Assembly (NCBI GenBank): GCA_021819435.1
Contig: JAKARB010000008.1
Location: 1 to 64,000 of the forward strand
Source: Pseudomonadota bacterium
GTDB taxonomy: Bacteria; Pseudomonadota; Gammaproteobacteria; Burkholderiales; Burkholderiaceae_C
DNA length: 64,000 nt
Reading direction: 5' to 3'
The notes beneath the pieces were generated by a model. That model did no database searches. It worked only from the letters and a program-made list of their open reading frames with translations, and was not told the origin of the DNA. A program made the translations under genes and the position numbers. Position 1 is the stretch's first letter. Every line of letters begins with the position of its first letter. This document shows, one piece after another, positions 54,055-64,000 of the stretch.

Positions 54055-54324
54055 TCAGGACTGGCGGGGGCCAGCGCGGCGATGGGCCTCGCTGCAAAAC
54101 GGCCTCCCGGCATCGTCAACCAGTGCCTCGCTGCTTGGCAGGTGGATCCCGCATCGCGCACAGGGCACCATGGTCAGCGGCTGGGGCGGTGCGGGCGCTC
54201 GTCTGGTTGGCGCAGGTGCGTCTGAGTCGGGCTCATCGGCGCGCAAGCCGCGCACCAGCCTGCGGACTCCGGGCGAGTACAGCAGCCACAGCACCAACAC
54301 GGCAAGCAGCAGGAACTTCAGCAT
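54055..54324 (-). CDS. PP0621-like small membrane zinc-ribbon protein
   Basis: The 89-aa product has one N-terminal helix (about 2-18), a Pro/Ala linker, and a CARCG...C zinc-ribbon-like tail (residues 55-80). Proteins like PP0621 commonly lie near pilS in this order. Function is unknown. It lies 15 bases before pilS in transcription order and nine after the cytochrome assembly gene. Confidence 0.7.
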   Translation of the reverse strand: MLKFLLLAVLVLWLLYSPGVRRLVRGLRADEPDSDAPAPTRRAPAPPQPLTMVPCARCGIHLPSSEALVDDAGRPFCSEAHRRAGPRQS

Positions 54325-54333
54325 GTTCTGCTC

Positions 54334-55182
54334 TCAGGCGACAGGGCGGTGAAGCAGGATTTCGAGCACGAAGCGCGAGCCCACATAGGCCAGCAGCAGC
54401 AACAGCGAGCCCGCGATCAGCCAGCGGATCGCCTGCCGGCCGCGCCAGCCGAAGCGGGCCCGCCCGATCAGCAGGATGGCGAAGACGATCCAGGACAGGA
54501 TCGAGAAGATGGTCTTGTGGTCCCACCTCCAGGGTGAGGCGAAGAATGCGCCCAGCAGCAGCGTGAGGCTCAGCATCACGAAACCGGCCGCCACGAACTT
54601 CAGCGTGAGGGATTCCAGGCGCAGCAGGGGCATGCCCAGCGCTTGGCCAGCCGGCCGGCCAGGTGACGGAATCTGGCCCGAGCCTGCGGTGCCCGAGCGC
54701 AGCCGTCGTTCGGCATGCGTCAGCAAGGCGGCGTGCAACAACGCAGCCCCGATGAGCCCGTAGGAAGCGAAGCCCGTGACCCAGTGCAGGGGCGCCCATG
54801 TGCCGACCTGATCTGCCGTGTAGGCCCGCCCGGGGAAGACCCAGGCCAGCACCACGGTGGCTGCGGCCAGCAGGGCCAGGGTCTGGCGCACGGCGGGCAG
54901 GCCAAGGCGGCGGCTTTCCAGCGCATAGACACCCAGCACCAGCCAGGACGTGACCGACAGCGCGGGGGCGAAGCCGAAACGGGCGCCAGCTCCGGGGGCA
55001 TCAAGCGCCAGCACGTCCACCCCGATGGCGACGGCCTGGGTAACCCAGGCCAGCAGGCAAAAGGCCGCCAGCACGGTCGGCACACGGTGGCCGGTCTGCT
55101 CGGCGCGCTGCGGCCAAGCGATGGCCACGGCGTAGCCGATGACGGCCAGCAGGCTGGGCCAGAAGGTGGGCGATAAAATCAT
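54334..55182 (-). CDS. Cytochrome c assembly (CcsA/YpjD-like) membrane protein
   Basis: The 282-aa product has about eight membrane helices. The WAPLHWVTGFASYG segment and the SPWRWDHKTIFSILSW segment, each with the WxH-type His, match the heme-handling core of the CcsA/YpjD superfamily. A pairing with ffh and pilS is common in Burkholderiales. Direct involvement in cytochrome c maturation is likely but not certain, since the YpjD branch is little studied. Confidence 0.82.
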   Translation of the reverse strand: MILSPTFWPSLLAVIGYAVAIAWPQRAEQTGHRVPTVLAAFCLLAWVTQAVAIGVDVLALDAPGAGARFGFAPALSVTSWLVLGVYALESRRLGLPAVRQTLALLAAATVVLAWVFPGRAYTADQVGTWAPLHWVTGFASYGLIGAALLHAALLTHAERRLRSGTAGSGQIPSPGRPAGQALGMPLLRLESLTLKFVAAGFVMLSLTLLLGAFFASPWRWDHKTIFSILSWIVFAILLIGRARFGWRGRQAIRWLIAGSLLLLLAYVGSRFVLEILLHRPVA

Positions 55183-55214
55183 GCGATCAGTTTACGAGAG
55201 CAAAGCGCTTCTTC

Positions 55215-56594
55215 ATGGCTTCCAACCTCACCGAACGCCTCAGTCGCCTGGTCAAGACCATGCGCGGGCAGGCCCGCATCACCGAATCGAATGTGCAGGA
55301 CATGCTGCGCGAGGTGCGCATGGCCCTGCTGGAAGCCGACGTGGCCCTGCCCGTGGTGCGCGATTTCATCGCCCGCGTCAAGGACAAGGCCCTGGGGCAG
55401 GAGGTCGTCGCCTCGCTGACGCCGGGGCAGGTGCTGGTCAGCATCGTCCAGAAAGAGCTCGCCGCGACGATGGGCGAGGGCATCGCCGACATCAACCTCG
55501 CCACCCAGCCGCCCGCCATCATCCTCATGGCCGGCTTGCAGGGCGCCGGCAAGACGACGACCACTGCCAAGCTGGCCAAGCACCTGATCGAAAAGCGCAA
55601 GAAGAAGGTGCTGACGGTCTCGGCCGACGTCTACCGGCCCGCTGCCATCGAGCAGCTCAAGACCGTGACGGCCCAGGCCGGCGCCGAGTGGTTCCCCTCC
55701 GCACCAGACCAGAAGCCCGCCGACATCGCTGCTGCTGCGGTCGATCACGCACGTCGCCACTACTTTGACGTGCTGCTGGTTGACACCGCCGGCCGCCTGG
55801 CCATCGACGAAGCGCTGATGGCCGAAATCAAGGCCCTGCACGCTCAGCTCAACCCGGTCGAAACCCTGTTCGTGGTCGACGCCATGCAGGGCCAGGACGC
55901 TGTCAACACCGCCAAGGCCTTCAAGGAGGCATTGCCGCTCACTGGCGTCGTGCTCACCAAGCTCGATGGCGATTCGCGGGGTGGCGCGGCGCTTTCCGTG
56001 CGCCAGGTCACCGGGGTGCCGATCAAGTTCGCCGGTGTGTCTGAAAAGATCGATGGCCTGGAGGTGTTTGATGCCGATCGCCACGCCGGCCGCGTGCTCG
56101 GCATGGGTGACATCGTCGCCCTGGTCGAAGAGGTGCAAAAGGGCGTCGACATCGAGGCGGCGCAGAAGCTGGCCGAGAAATTCAAGTCCGGTGTCGATTT
56201 CGATTTCAATGACTTCCTGTCGCAGCTCAGCCAGATGAAGAAGATGGGCGGGCTCTCCGGCCTCATCGACAAGCTGCCCACCGAGATCGCCGCCAAGGCA
56301 GGGCAGGCCGACATGGGCAAGGCCGAGCGCGACATGCGCCGCATGGAGGGCATCATCAACGCGATGACCGCGAAAGAACGCGCCCAGCCTTCGCTGCTGA
56401 TGGATGGCAAGAGCAAGGCCAGCCGCAAGCGCCGCATCGCCGCTGGTGCGGGCGTGCAGATCCAGGACGTCAACCGCCTGCTCAACCAGTTCGACCAGAT
56501 GCAGGGGATGATGAAGAAGATGAAGGGCGGCGGCCTGTTCAAGATGATGAAGCGCATGGGCGGCATGAAGGGCCTGCCTGGCATGGGACGCTGA
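55215..56594 (+). CDS. ffh: Signal recognition particle GTPase Ffh
   Basis: The 459-aa protein binds 4.5S RNA and signal peptides. It has an N domain, a G domain with GLQGAGKTTTTAKL, DTAGRLAID and TKLDGDSRGG, and a methionine-rich M domain (about 300-459, ending in a Gly/Met-rich tail). It is 33 bases from the divergent cytochrome assembly gene. FtsY, its receptor, is encoded 1 kb away on the other strand. Confidence 0.97.
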   Translation: MASNLTERLSRLVKTMRGQARITESNVQDMLREVRMALLEADVALPVVRDFIARVKDKALGQEVVASLTPGQVLVSIVQKELAATMGEGIADINLATQPPAIILMAGLQGAGKTTTTAKLAKHLIEKRKKKVLTVSADVYRPAAIEQLKTVTAQAGAEWFPSAPDQKPADIAAAAVDHARRHYFDVLLVDTAGRLAIDEALMAEIKALHAQLNPVETLFVVDAMQGQDAVNTAKAFKEALPLTGVVLTKLDGDSRGGAALSVRQVTGVPIKFAGVSEKIDGLEVFDADRHAGRVLGMGDIVALVEEVQKGVDIEAAQKLAEKFKSGVDFDFNDFLSQLSQMKKMGGLSGLIDKLPTEIAAKAGQADMGKAERDMRRMEGIINAMTAKERAQPSLLMDGKSKASRKRRIAAGAGVQIQDVNRLLNQFDQMQGMMKKMKGGGLFKMMKRMGGMKGLPGMGR

Positions 56595-56774
56595 ACGTTG
56601 CTGAAGCCTGGTAGACCGACCATGCCTGACGACCTTTGAACACCTGTTAAAGGATGTGAGGTCTGTACCGCTTGGTTGAACCGAGGATCAGTCCTGACCC
56701 AAACCTCACCCAAACAGCCGATGATCCGGTTGATGCGGGCGCCTCGGCCCGTGGCCGAGTTGGAAAGGTTGGGT

Positions 56775-57596
56775 ATGGATGTTGTTTCGATGTGGCCTCT
56801 GTGGCTGGTGGGCTTGTTTACCGCTGGCCTCGTGGGTGCGTGGTGGGCGTTGCGTCAACGCACAACGGGGCGTGGCCGTGGCGCGGAGCGCGCGGCCGAC
56901 CAACTCGACACCCTGATCGACTGGGGCCCCACGGCCACCCGCGTGCTGACCTCCAACGAGAGAGAGGCTTGGCACGTGCTGCGCAAGGCCTTGCCCGATC
57001 ACATGGTGCTGGGGCAGGTGCCCGTGGCCCGCTTCATCAAGGTGCCCACGCGCAACCCTTATTCCGAATGGCTGCGCCGAGTCGGCTCGTTGTGCGCTGA
57101 CCTGGTGGTCTGCGACGCACAGTCACAGGTGATCGCCGTGGTCGAGGTGCGGCAACCCATCACGAAGGAGAACGAGCGCGCCCGCCGTCGTCACGATCGA
57201 ATGGACCGCGTGCTCAAAGGCGCCAACATTCCCGTGCATGTGTGGCTGGAAGGTGCCTTGCCCGGGCCGGTGGTGGCGCGTGAAGCCATCCTCGGTAGGA
57301 CAACTGCCAGCACAGACTCTCAGGCCTGGGCGGGCACAGAACAGGTTCGACGCGATGAGGCGGTTGCTGCAGTCGTGGCCTCGCCGCAAGGCGGCAACTC
57401 AGAGGGCCTCTCACAGCAAGATCGGGCCGTCGACATCGTCGCCGACAAGTCCGTGAACGATTTGGAAGCCAGCAGCGGTGAGGATGGCGAGCGCAAGGAG
57501 CCCCCTCCATCGACCTGGTTCGACGACATGGAACTCGATTCAGGGCGCGTGCCGCTCGATGCGGACAACGCGTCCCGAGTCGCCGAAAAGGCCTGA
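56775..57596 (+). CDS. Membrane-anchored DUF2726 protein
   Basis: From the ATG at 56775, preceded by GGAAAGG, the product is 273 aa. It has one N-terminal helix (about 5-25) and a DUF2726 domain (about 60-175, LTSNEREAWHVLRKALPDH, then VARFIKV, and an RRRHDRMDRVLKGANIP helix). The family is related to nuclease-like folds but has no proven activity. The C-terminal 90 residues are low-complexity and acidic. It ends four bases before the convergent ftsY stop. Confidence 0.75.
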   Translation: MDVVSMWPLWLVGLFTAGLVGAWWALRQRTTGRGRGAERAADQLDTLIDWGPTATRVLTSNEREAWHVLRKALPDHMVLGQVPVARFIKVPTRNPYSEWLRRVGSLCADLVVCDAQSQVIAVVEVRQPITKENERARRRHDRMDRVLKGANIPVHVWLEGALPGPVVAREAILGRTTASTDSQAWAGTEQVRRDEAVAAVVASPQGGNSEGLSQQDRAVDIVADKSVNDLEASSGEDGERKEPPPSTWFDDMELDSGRVPLDADNASRVAEKA

Positions 57597-57600
57597 TCGC

Positions 57601-58773
57601 TCAGCTCAGCAGCGCTTGCGCGAATTCACGCGCCTGGAATGTCTGCAAGTCTTCGAGTTTTTCGCCCACACCGATGAAGTACACCGGCACCGGCGACTGC
57701 CGCTCGCGCGACCACAGCGCAATGGCCGCCAGCACGCCGCCCTTGGCCGTGCCGTCGAGCTTGGTGATGATCACGCCGGTCAGGCCCAACGCCTGGTCGA
57801 AGGCCTTGACCTGCGACAGCGCGTTCTGGCCCGTGTTGCCGTCGACCACCAGCAGCACCTCATGCGGCGCGCCCTCCATGGCCTTGCCGATCACGCGCTT
57901 GACCTTGCTGAGCTCTTCCATCAGGTGCAGCTGCGTGGCCAGGCGGCCGGCGGTGTCGGCGATGACCACGTCGCAGCCGCGCGCCTTGCCTGCCTGCACC
58001 GCGTCGAAGGTCACGGCGGCCGGATCACCGCCATCCTGACTGACGATGTCGACGCGGTTGCGATCAGCCCAGACCAGCAGTTGCTCGCGCGCGGCTGCCC
58101 GGAAGGTGTCGGCCGCAGCCAGCAGCACGCGCTGTCCGGCGTCCGATAGGTGGCGTGTCAGCTTGCCGATGGTCGTGGTCTTGCCCGCGCCATTGACGCC
58201 CGCCACCATGATCACCGTGGGGGTGTGCTCGCCCACGACCAGGCCTTTTTCGAGCGGCTGCAGCAACGCGGTGATGGCGTCGATCAAAAGGCCCTTGACC
58301 TGAGCCGGGTCGGTGGCCTTGGCCTCCTTGACGCGGCGTTTGAGGTCTTGCAACAGGTGCTCGGTGGCCGCCACACCGGCGTCGGCCATCAGCAGTGCGG
58401 CTTCCAGCTCTTCATACAGAGCGTCGTCGATCTGCGTGCCGGTGAACACTTGCGCGATGCTCGAGCCCGTTTTGCGCAGGCCATTGCGCAGCTTGTCGAG
58501 CCACGAGCGGCGAGTCGGTTCCGCGCCGGCTTGCGTGGCCCCAGAGGGGGCGGACGCAGACTGGCCAGAGGCACCCTGGGGCGTCGACGCTGGCGAATGG
58601 GCCGGCGAATGGGCTGGCGACTGAATGGCCGCTGGCGAGGATGGCCGAGCCGTCGCGGGGGATGCCACCTGCTCCTTGCCTGCCTCGGCAACGGCGTCCG
58701 CAGGTTCGTTGGCTGGCGAGGCTTCGGGCGCAGCCGTGCCCCATCCCAGCTTTTTCTTGATGAAACTGAACAT
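57601..58773 (-). CDS. ftsY: Signal recognition particle receptor FtsY
   Basis: The 390-aa product from MFSFIKKKLGW has a basic N-terminus, a low-complexity Ala/Ser/Pro stretch, then N and G domains with GVNGAGKTTTIGKL, DTAGRLATQ and TKLDGTAKGG. It docks the SRP at the inner membrane. It is divergent from rsmD (56 bases between starts), a frequent pairing. The frame remains open upstream to 59121, but that part overlaps rsmD and is a shadow. Confidence 0.97.
   Translation of the reverse strand: MFSFIKKKLGWGTAAPEASPANEPADAVAEAGKEQVASPATARPSSPAAIQSPAHSPAHSPASTPQGASGQSASAPSGATQAGAEPTRRSWLDKLRNGLRKTGSSIAQVFTGTQIDDALYEELEAALLMADAGVAATEHLLQDLKRRVKEAKATDPAQVKGLLIDAITALLQPLEKGLVVGEHTPTVIMVAGVNGAGKTTTIGKLTRHLSDAGQRVLLAAADTFRAAAREQLLVWADRNRVDIVSQDGGDPAAVTFDAVQAGKARGCDVVIADTAGRLATQLHLMEELSKVKRVIGKAMEGAPHEVLLVVDGNTGQNALSQVKAFDQALGLTGVIITKLDGTAKGGVLAAIALWSRERQSPVPVYFIGVGEKLEDLQTFQAREFAQALLS
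58591..58623 (-). repeat. Short tandem repeat inside ftsY
   Basis: About 2.7 copies of a 12-base unit (plus strand TGGCGAATGGGC/CGGCGAATGGGC) encode SPAH-SPAH-SPAS in the linker of FtsY. In-frame length makes copy-number change tolerable. Confidence 0.75.
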
Positions 58774-58828
58774 GCCGGGGATTGTAGAGGGCGGCTTCTC
58801 TACAATGCGCGCTCCTGCACGACACGCC

Positions 58829-59632
58829 ATGCCTCCTCGCTCTCCACGCCCTGACTCGCCTAGCTCGGCTTCCGACTCGATCGCTCGTTCGAGTAGCCGT
58901 GCGGGCACCCGTTCGACGGGGCAATCGGCCGGGCGCCCGAGTGCCGGCGCGTCGCATGCCGACCTCCGCGAGCAGCAGACCCGTGTTGCGCAGCGCGTGG
59001 CCGGCGGTGCGGCCCAGGAAGTACGCCTCATCGGCGGCCGCTGGAAGCGCACCCCCTTGCCCGTGCCGGTGTCCGCCGGCTTGCGCCCCACGCCCGCTCG
59101 CGTGCGCGAAACCCTCTTCAACTGGCTCGGCCAGGACCTGTCCGGCTGGCGCGTGCTCGATGCCTTCTCCGGCTCGGGGGCTTTGGGCCTGGAGGCCGCA
59201 TCGCGGGGCGCTGATCAGGTGACCCTGCTCGAACGCGACGCGGTGCTGGCGCGTTCGCTGAAAGCTGTTGTGCAGCGTCTGACGCAAGGCGCCTCGGCCC
59301 TGCCAGGCCAGCGCATCGAGGTGCTGCAAACCGATGCCCTGGCCTGGATGCCGAACTCGCGTGTGGCTTTTGATCTCGTGCTGCTGGATCCTCCGTTTGA
59401 TGAAGGCCTGTTCGATGCCGCGATGGATGCAGCCTGCGCTTGCGTGCCCGATGGCGGCTGGGTCTACGTCGAGGCGCCCCATGAGTTGCCGGACACCGCA
59501 TTGGCAGGCGAGGGCGGTCAGGCATGGCTGGCGCGACTGAGCCGACACCGCCACGGCCAAGCCGGGGCAGTGCACTTTCACCTGTTTCAGCGCGTGGCCT
59601 CCCTGCCGGGGCGGCCCACGCCACTCGGCTGA
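58829..59632 (+). CDS. rsmD: 16S rRNA (guanine-966-N2)-methyltransferase
   Basis: The 267-aa product has a Rossmann SAM-binding fold: VLDAFSGSGALGLEA, then the catalytic LLDPPF motif. It methylates G966 of 16S rRNA. The first 60 residues are Ser/Arg/Ala low complexity and beyond the family core, which starts near VRLIGGRWKR. The start may be later or at 58805. It is divergent from ftsY and 45 bases before coaD. Confidence 0.9.
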   Translation: MPPRSPRPDSPSSASDSIARSSSRAGTRSTGQSAGRPSAGASHADLREQQTRVAQRVAGGAAQEVRLIGGRWKRTPLPVPVSAGLRPTPARVRETLFNWLGQDLSGWRVLDAFSGSGALGLEAASRGADQVTLLERDAVLARSLKAVVQRLTQGASALPGQRIEVLQTDALAWMPNSRVAFDLVLLDPPFDEGLFDAAMDAACACVPDGGWVYVEAPHELPDTALAGEGGQAWLARLSRHRHGQAGAVHFHLFQRVASLPGRPTPLG

Positions 59633-59677
59633 GCTTTACACTGGCGCCGCCATCCGGCGCATCCTGCGGAGCACCGA

Positions 59678-61067
<1,390 letters not shown>

Positions 61068-61107
61068 GGCGAGGTTTTCCCGGCAGGGGGCGCTGGTGTG
61101 GCGGATG

Positions 61108-61731
61108 TCAGTCGCTCGCCTCACCCGAAGGCGGGTCTTTTCGCGGCGGTTTAGGCCGTTGCGGCCCGGCGTGGATGATCTTGGTGGCCTCGTTCATCTC
61201 GCCCTTGAGGAAGGCCTCGGTGGCATCGAGCGACTGGTCGATGCATTTGAAGATGGCTTCACGCTCAGCCTGAGGTGGTTTGCGCAGCACGAAGGCCGCG
61301 ACCTCATGCTTGACGCCAGGGTGGCCGATGCCCAGGCGCAAGCGCCAGTAGTCGGGGGTGCCCAGTTGGGCGTGGATGTCGCGCAGGCCGTTGTGGCCTG
61401 CGTGGCCGCCGCCTTTTTTCAGCTTGACCTGCCCGGGCAGAAGATCGAGCTCGTCATGGGCGACCAGCACTTCGTCGGGATTGACCTTGAAGAAGCGCGC
61501 CAGCGCTGCCACAGATTTGCCCGAGAGGTTCATGTAAGTCTGTGGCTGCAGCAGCCACACGGGGCCTTGCTGCGTGTTCGCACGCGCCACCAGGCCGTGG
61601 TAGGCCCGGTCGGGTTGCAGGTGCACACCCAGGCGCCGGGCCAGGCCGTCGACGTACCAGAAGCCGGCGTTGTGGCGGGTGTCTTCGTACTCGGGGCCCG
61701 GGTTGCCCAGGCCGACAAACAGTCGAATCAT
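61108..61731 (-). CDS. pth: Peptidyl-tRNA hydrolase
   Basis: The 207-aa enzyme releases peptide from stalled peptidyl-tRNA. It starts [20 protein letters not shown], with the catalytic His in DTRHNAGF and the Asp in AHDELDL. Residues 180-207 extend beyond the core with basic Lys/Pro. It lies after rplY in transcription order; a terminator in between suggests partial separation. Confidence 0.96.
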   Translation of the reverse strand: MIRLFVGLGNPGPEYEDTRHNAGFWYVDGLARRLGVHLQPDRAYHGLVARANTQQGPVWLLQPQTYMNLSGKSVAALARFFKVNPDEVLVAHDELDLLPGQVKLKKGGGHAGHNGLRDIHAQLGTPDYWRLRLGIGHPGVKHEVAAFVLRKPPQAEREAIFKCIDQSLDATEAFLKGEMNEATKIIHAGPQRPKPPRKDPPSGEASD

Positions 61732-61762
61732 GATGGCGGCGATTGTTCGCGATCGGATCAAC

Positions 61763-61791
61763 AAAAGAAAAGCCCCGCCAAAGCGGGGCTT
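61763..61791 (-). terminator. Terminator after rplY
   Basis: Stem AAGCCCCGC (61770-61778) with GCGGGGCTT (61783-61791), loop CAAA, followed on the minus strand by CTTTTCTTTTG-type T-rich sequence. It separates rplY from pth. Confidence 0.85.
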
Positions 61792-61838
61792 GACTCAAAG
61801 CGCATGGCTTTGGAGGCCTTGTCAGGCAGTGAAGAAGA

Positions 61839-62459
61839 TCACTTCTTCTTCTTGCCCTTGGCGGGTTCGGCGGCGGCCACGGGGGCGGCAATCACCTCTT
61901 CCACCGGCTCGACCACGGTGGCCAGCGTCGGGGCCTTGCGGCCATGGGTGATCACCTTGATGTGGGCAGCCAGGCCCAGGTCTTCCACGCCGAAGACTTG
62001 ACCCTTGACGGCCTTGCTCAGGTCCAGCGTCAGGAATTCGGGCAGCTGTTCAGCCAGGCATTCGATTTCCAGTTCGGTGGTGACGTGGTTGATCAGGCAC
62101 TTGTCCAGCTTGACGGCAGGCGCGTCGGCCTCGCCCACGAAGTGCACGGGCACCTTCTTGTGGATGCGGGTGGTGGCGTCAACGCGTTGGAAGTCCACGT
62201 GCAGCACGAGTTGCTTGTACGGGTGCTTCTGGTAGTCGCGCAGCAGGACCTTTTCGACCTGGCCACCCAATTCCATCTCGAGGATGGAAGAGTGGAAGGC
62301 CTCTTTGCGCATGGCGTGGTACAGCGCGTTGTGGTCCAGCTCGATGACGACGGGGGCCTTGCCGGCGCCGTAGACGATGCCGGGGGTCTTGCCAGCGTCA
62401 CGCAGGCGGCGGCTCGCTCCGGTCCCCTGCACATTGCGCTCGAAAGCGGTGAATTTCAT
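61839..62459 (-). CDS. rplY: 50S ribosomal protein L25 (long, Ctc/TL5 form)
   Basis: The 206-aa product binds 5S rRNA. It begins [20 protein letters not shown], the L25 fold (about 1-90), followed by the CTC C-terminal beta domain and a Lys-rich tail. A GGAG ribosome binding site precedes the ATG. The long form is typical for betaproteobacteria. It follows prs by 87 bases, which hold two hairpins. Confidence 0.95.
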   Translation of the reverse strand: MKFTAFERNVQGTGASRRLRDAGKTPGIVYGAGKAPVVIELDHNALYHAMRKEAFHSSILEMELGGQVEKVLLRDYQKHPYKQLVLHVDFQRVDATTRIHKKVPVHFVGEADAPAVKLDKCLINHVTTELEIECLAEQLPEFLTLDLSKAVKGQVFGVEDLGLAAHIKVITHGRKAPTLATVVEPVEEVIAAPVAAAEPAKGKKKK

Positions 62460-62480
62460 GGAAGTACTCCAGTTGAGTGA

Positions 62481-62532
62481 AGCGCCCGCGACCAGGCGCT
62501 GAGGAAAAGACCGCCGCGTTGCCGTTGCGGTC
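62481..62532 (-). terminator. Two hairpins between prs and rplY
   Basis: AGCGCC (62481-62486) pairs with GGCGCT (62495-62500) and GACCGC (62509-62514) with GCGGTC (62527-62532). Neither is followed by a strong T-run on the minus strand, so they are probable attenuating or stabilizing structures rather than a full stop. Confidence 0.4.
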
Positions 62533-62546
62533 AGGGACTTTCGAAA

Positions 62547-63509
62547 TCAGAAGTTGTTGTTCTGTTCCGAAAAGAGGGAGGTCACCGAGTCGCCGTCGGT
62601 GATGCGGCGGATGGTTTCGGCGAACAGGAAGGCGGTGCTGAGCTGGCGGATCTTGGAGGTACCCTTGGCGGCCTCGCTCAGCGGGATGGTGTTGGTGATG
62701 ACGACTTCGTCGAGGTGCGAAGACTTGATGCGTTCGATGGCAGGCCCCGAGAACACGGCGTGGGTGCAGTAGGCGTAGACGCTCTTGGCGCCACGTTCCT
62801 TGAGCACCTCGGCGGCTTTCACCAGCGTGCCGGCGGTGTCGATCATGTCGTCCATGATCACGCAGTTGCGGCCTTCGATCTCGCCAATGACGTGCATCAC
62901 TTCGGACACGTTGGCCTTGGGGCGACGCTTGTCGATGATGGCCAGGTCGCAGCCAAGCTGCTTGGCCAGGGCGCGTGCACGCACCACACCGCCGACGTCG
63001 GGCGACACGACCACGAGGTCTTCGTACTTCTTTGCCTGGAGGTCGGACAGCAGCACCGGCGAGGCGTAGATGTTGTCGACCGGGATGTTGAAGAAGCCCT
63101 GGATCTGGTCAGCGTGCAGGTCCATGGTCAGCACGCGGGAAACGCCCACGGCTTCGAGCATGTTGGCGACCACGCGGGCCGAGATGGGCACGCGGGTGGA
63201 GCGCGGACGGCGGTCCTGGCGGGCGTAACCGAAGTAGGGGATGACGGCCGTGATGCGCTGGGCCGATGCGCGCTTGAGCGCGTCGACCATGATCAGCAGT
63301 TCCATCAGGTTGTCGTTGGTGGGCGCGCAGGTGGACTGCACGACGAACACGTCGCGGCCGCGCACGTTCTGCTGGATCTCGACGGTGGTTTCGCCATCGG
63401 AGAAACGGCCCACAGAGGCCTTGCCGAGCGAAACGCCGAGTTGGGTGGCGATTTCCTGGCTGAGGGCCGGGTTGGCGTTGCCAGTGAACAGAACGGTGTC
63501 GGAAAGCAT
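62547..63509 (-). CDS. prs: Ribose-phosphate diphosphokinase
   Basis: The 320-aa enzyme makes PRPP for nucleotide, His and Trp synthesis. It starts [19 protein letters not shown], has the pyrophosphate-binding [11 protein letters not shown], and the PRPP motif [13 protein letters not shown]. The start lacks a clear ribosome binding site. It lies downstream of tRNA-Gln in transcription order, as in many betaproteobacteria. 209 bases between start and tRNA-Gln hold nothing I recognise. Confidence 0.96.
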   Translation of the reverse strand: MLSDTVLFTGNANPALSQEIATQLGVSLGKASVGRFSDGETTVEIQQNVRGRDVFVVQSTCAPTNDNLMELLIMVDALKRASAQRITAVIPYFGYARQDRRPRSTRVPISARVVANMLEAVGVSRVLTMDLHADQIQGFFNIPVDNIYASPVLLSDLQAKKYEDLVVVSPDVGGVVRARALAKQLGCDLAIIDKRRPKANVSEVMHVIGEIEGRNCVIMDDMIDTAGTLVKAAEVLKERGAKSVYAYCTHAVFSGPAIERIKSSHLDEVVITNTIPLSEAAKGTSKIRQLSTAFLFAETIRRITDGDSVTSLFSEQNNNF

Positions 63510-63718
63510 GGCGGGCGTGACGGTTGTGGCTGCGAAAAACGTCTGCCCTTCACTTGCCCGTCGAGGAAGCCTGGCATGCGCGACCGGTGTGCTAGCCAGC
63601 GGGTGCCATGGGCCATCGCCAAGCATCACCCATTCCAGACATCACCCACTCGATGGCGGCAGGCTTGGGGCAAGTCGATGATCAGCTCGGTGCGACGCGG
63701 CTGCTCATCTGGAAAGTT

Positions 63719-63795
63719 TGGCAGGGGAAGAAGGATTCGAACCCTCGTATGTCGGAATCAAAATCCGATGCCTTAACCAACTTGGCGATTCCCCT
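63719..63795 (-). tRNA. tRNA-Gln (UUG)
   Basis: A 77-base cloverleaf reads AGGGGAATCGCCAAGTTGGT at its 5' end, has anticodon TTG in loop TTTTGAT between TCGGA and TCCGA arms, T-loop GGTTCGAATCC, and acceptor TTCCCCT-G-CCA with CCA encoded. The acceptor 5' AGGGGAA pairs fully with TTCCCCT. The position before prs is conserved. Confidence 0.95.
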
Positions 63796-63874
63796 ACACA
63801 GGTCTCAAGTCATTGGGGCCGAAGCCTTTGTGTCTTGCAACCTTGTAATTTGCTCTCTTGGATGAGAGACTCAC

Positions 63875-63904
63875 ATTCTAGCCCGTTTTTGACTGCGATG
63901 GCAA
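63875..63904 (-). promoter_or_regulatory. Probable sigma-70 promoter of tRNA-Gln and prs
   Basis: On the minus strand TTGCCA (63899-63904) is followed after 18 bases by TAGAAT (63875-63880), upstream of tRNA-Gln by about 80 bases. Spacing and both boxes fit a good housekeeping promoter; it overlaps the sequence just past the ispE tail. Confidence 0.6.
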
Positions 63905-63926
63905 GTTGTTGTGTTTTCGCTTCGCT

Positions 63927-64000
63927 TCAAAGCTGGGGGCTGTTTTCGCCCTCAAGCAGGTGAAGCAAAGGGTGACACGGCAACACGCGGCAGACGCGAC
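63927..64000 (-). CDS. ispE: C-terminal tail of a CDS, probably ispE (runs off the window)
   Basis: The minus-strand frame from the window edge reads RVCRVLPCHPLLHLLEGENS, then PQL and a TGA at 63927. A short hydrophobic tail with 'HPL' resembles IspE C-termini, and the order ispE, tRNA-Gln, prs, rplY, pth is usual in betaproteobacteria. IspE phosphorylates the methylerythritol-phosphate pathway intermediate. The evidence is mainly synteny and about 24 residues. Confidence 0.4.
   Translation of the reverse strand, partial: RVCRVLPCHPLLHLLEGENSPQL

Overview
The window is GC-rich chromosomal DNA of a betaproteobacterium, most probably order Burkholderiales in the Leptothrix/Rubrivivax neighbourhood. 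The order comes from gene order rather than a database search. Two blocks are typical of that order: nrdB-nrdA, ampD, pilR-pilS, a PP0621-like gene, a cytochrome c assembly gene and ffh; and ispE (tail only), tRNA-Gln, prs, rplY, pth. Most genes are housekeeping or two-component/c-di-GMP signalling genes. I see no CRISPR array, rRNA operon, prophage or plasmid origin.

Layout. (1) Bases 1-1800 are accessory: the 5' end of an IS3-family transposase, two small unknown ORFs, a BRO-N antirepressor-like protein and a tRNA T-arm-like stretch that could be an attachment-site remnant. (2) Bases 1800-6390 hold a minus-strand operon for a lipoprotein globin, a periplasmic cupredoxin and a membrane GGDEF-EAL protein, divergent from a DUF3034 outer-membrane protein. 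(3) Bases 6439-6787 have no convincing gene but carry a set of hairpins ending in a minus-strand terminator, a candidate undescribed ncRNA. (4) Bases 6788-22261 hold nnr, then a signalling block: a diguanylate cyclase, a REC-GGDEF-EAL protein overlapping a very large hybrid kinase, a second kinase, an ANTAR regulator with its HisKA_2 kinase, and the Mrp Fe-S carrier.

(5) Bases 22515-37041 hold metG, a CYTH-CHAD protein, a DUF3460 protein, scpA, two tandem PQQ-type dehydrogenase lipoproteins, panB-panC, a DinG/YoaA-type helicase and a large metalloprotease lipoprotein. (6) Bases 37244-41798 are a three-gene unit of unknown lipoprotein, putative solute-binding protein and TRAP permease, with a terminator hairpin immediately before the second gene's ribosome binding site. 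(7) Bases 42057-49864 hold ettA with a start-duplicating leader peptide, small genes, a histone H1-like protein, and nrdB/nrdA preceded by two NrdR boxes. (8) Bases 49935-64000 hold ampD, pilRS, cytochrome assembly, ffh, ftsY, rsmD, coaD, ferredoxin, pth, rplY, prs, tRNA-Gln and the end of ispE.

The most distinctive non-housekeeping items are the structured RNA candidate at 6439-6674, the ettA leader peptide at 43724-43801, the lipoprotein/solute-binding/TRAP cassette with its attenuator-like hairpin, and the globin-cupredoxin-c-di-GMP operon. Start codons were chosen from family N-termini, signal peptides and visible ribosome binding sites, and are upstream-truncated relative to the longest open frame in many cases.
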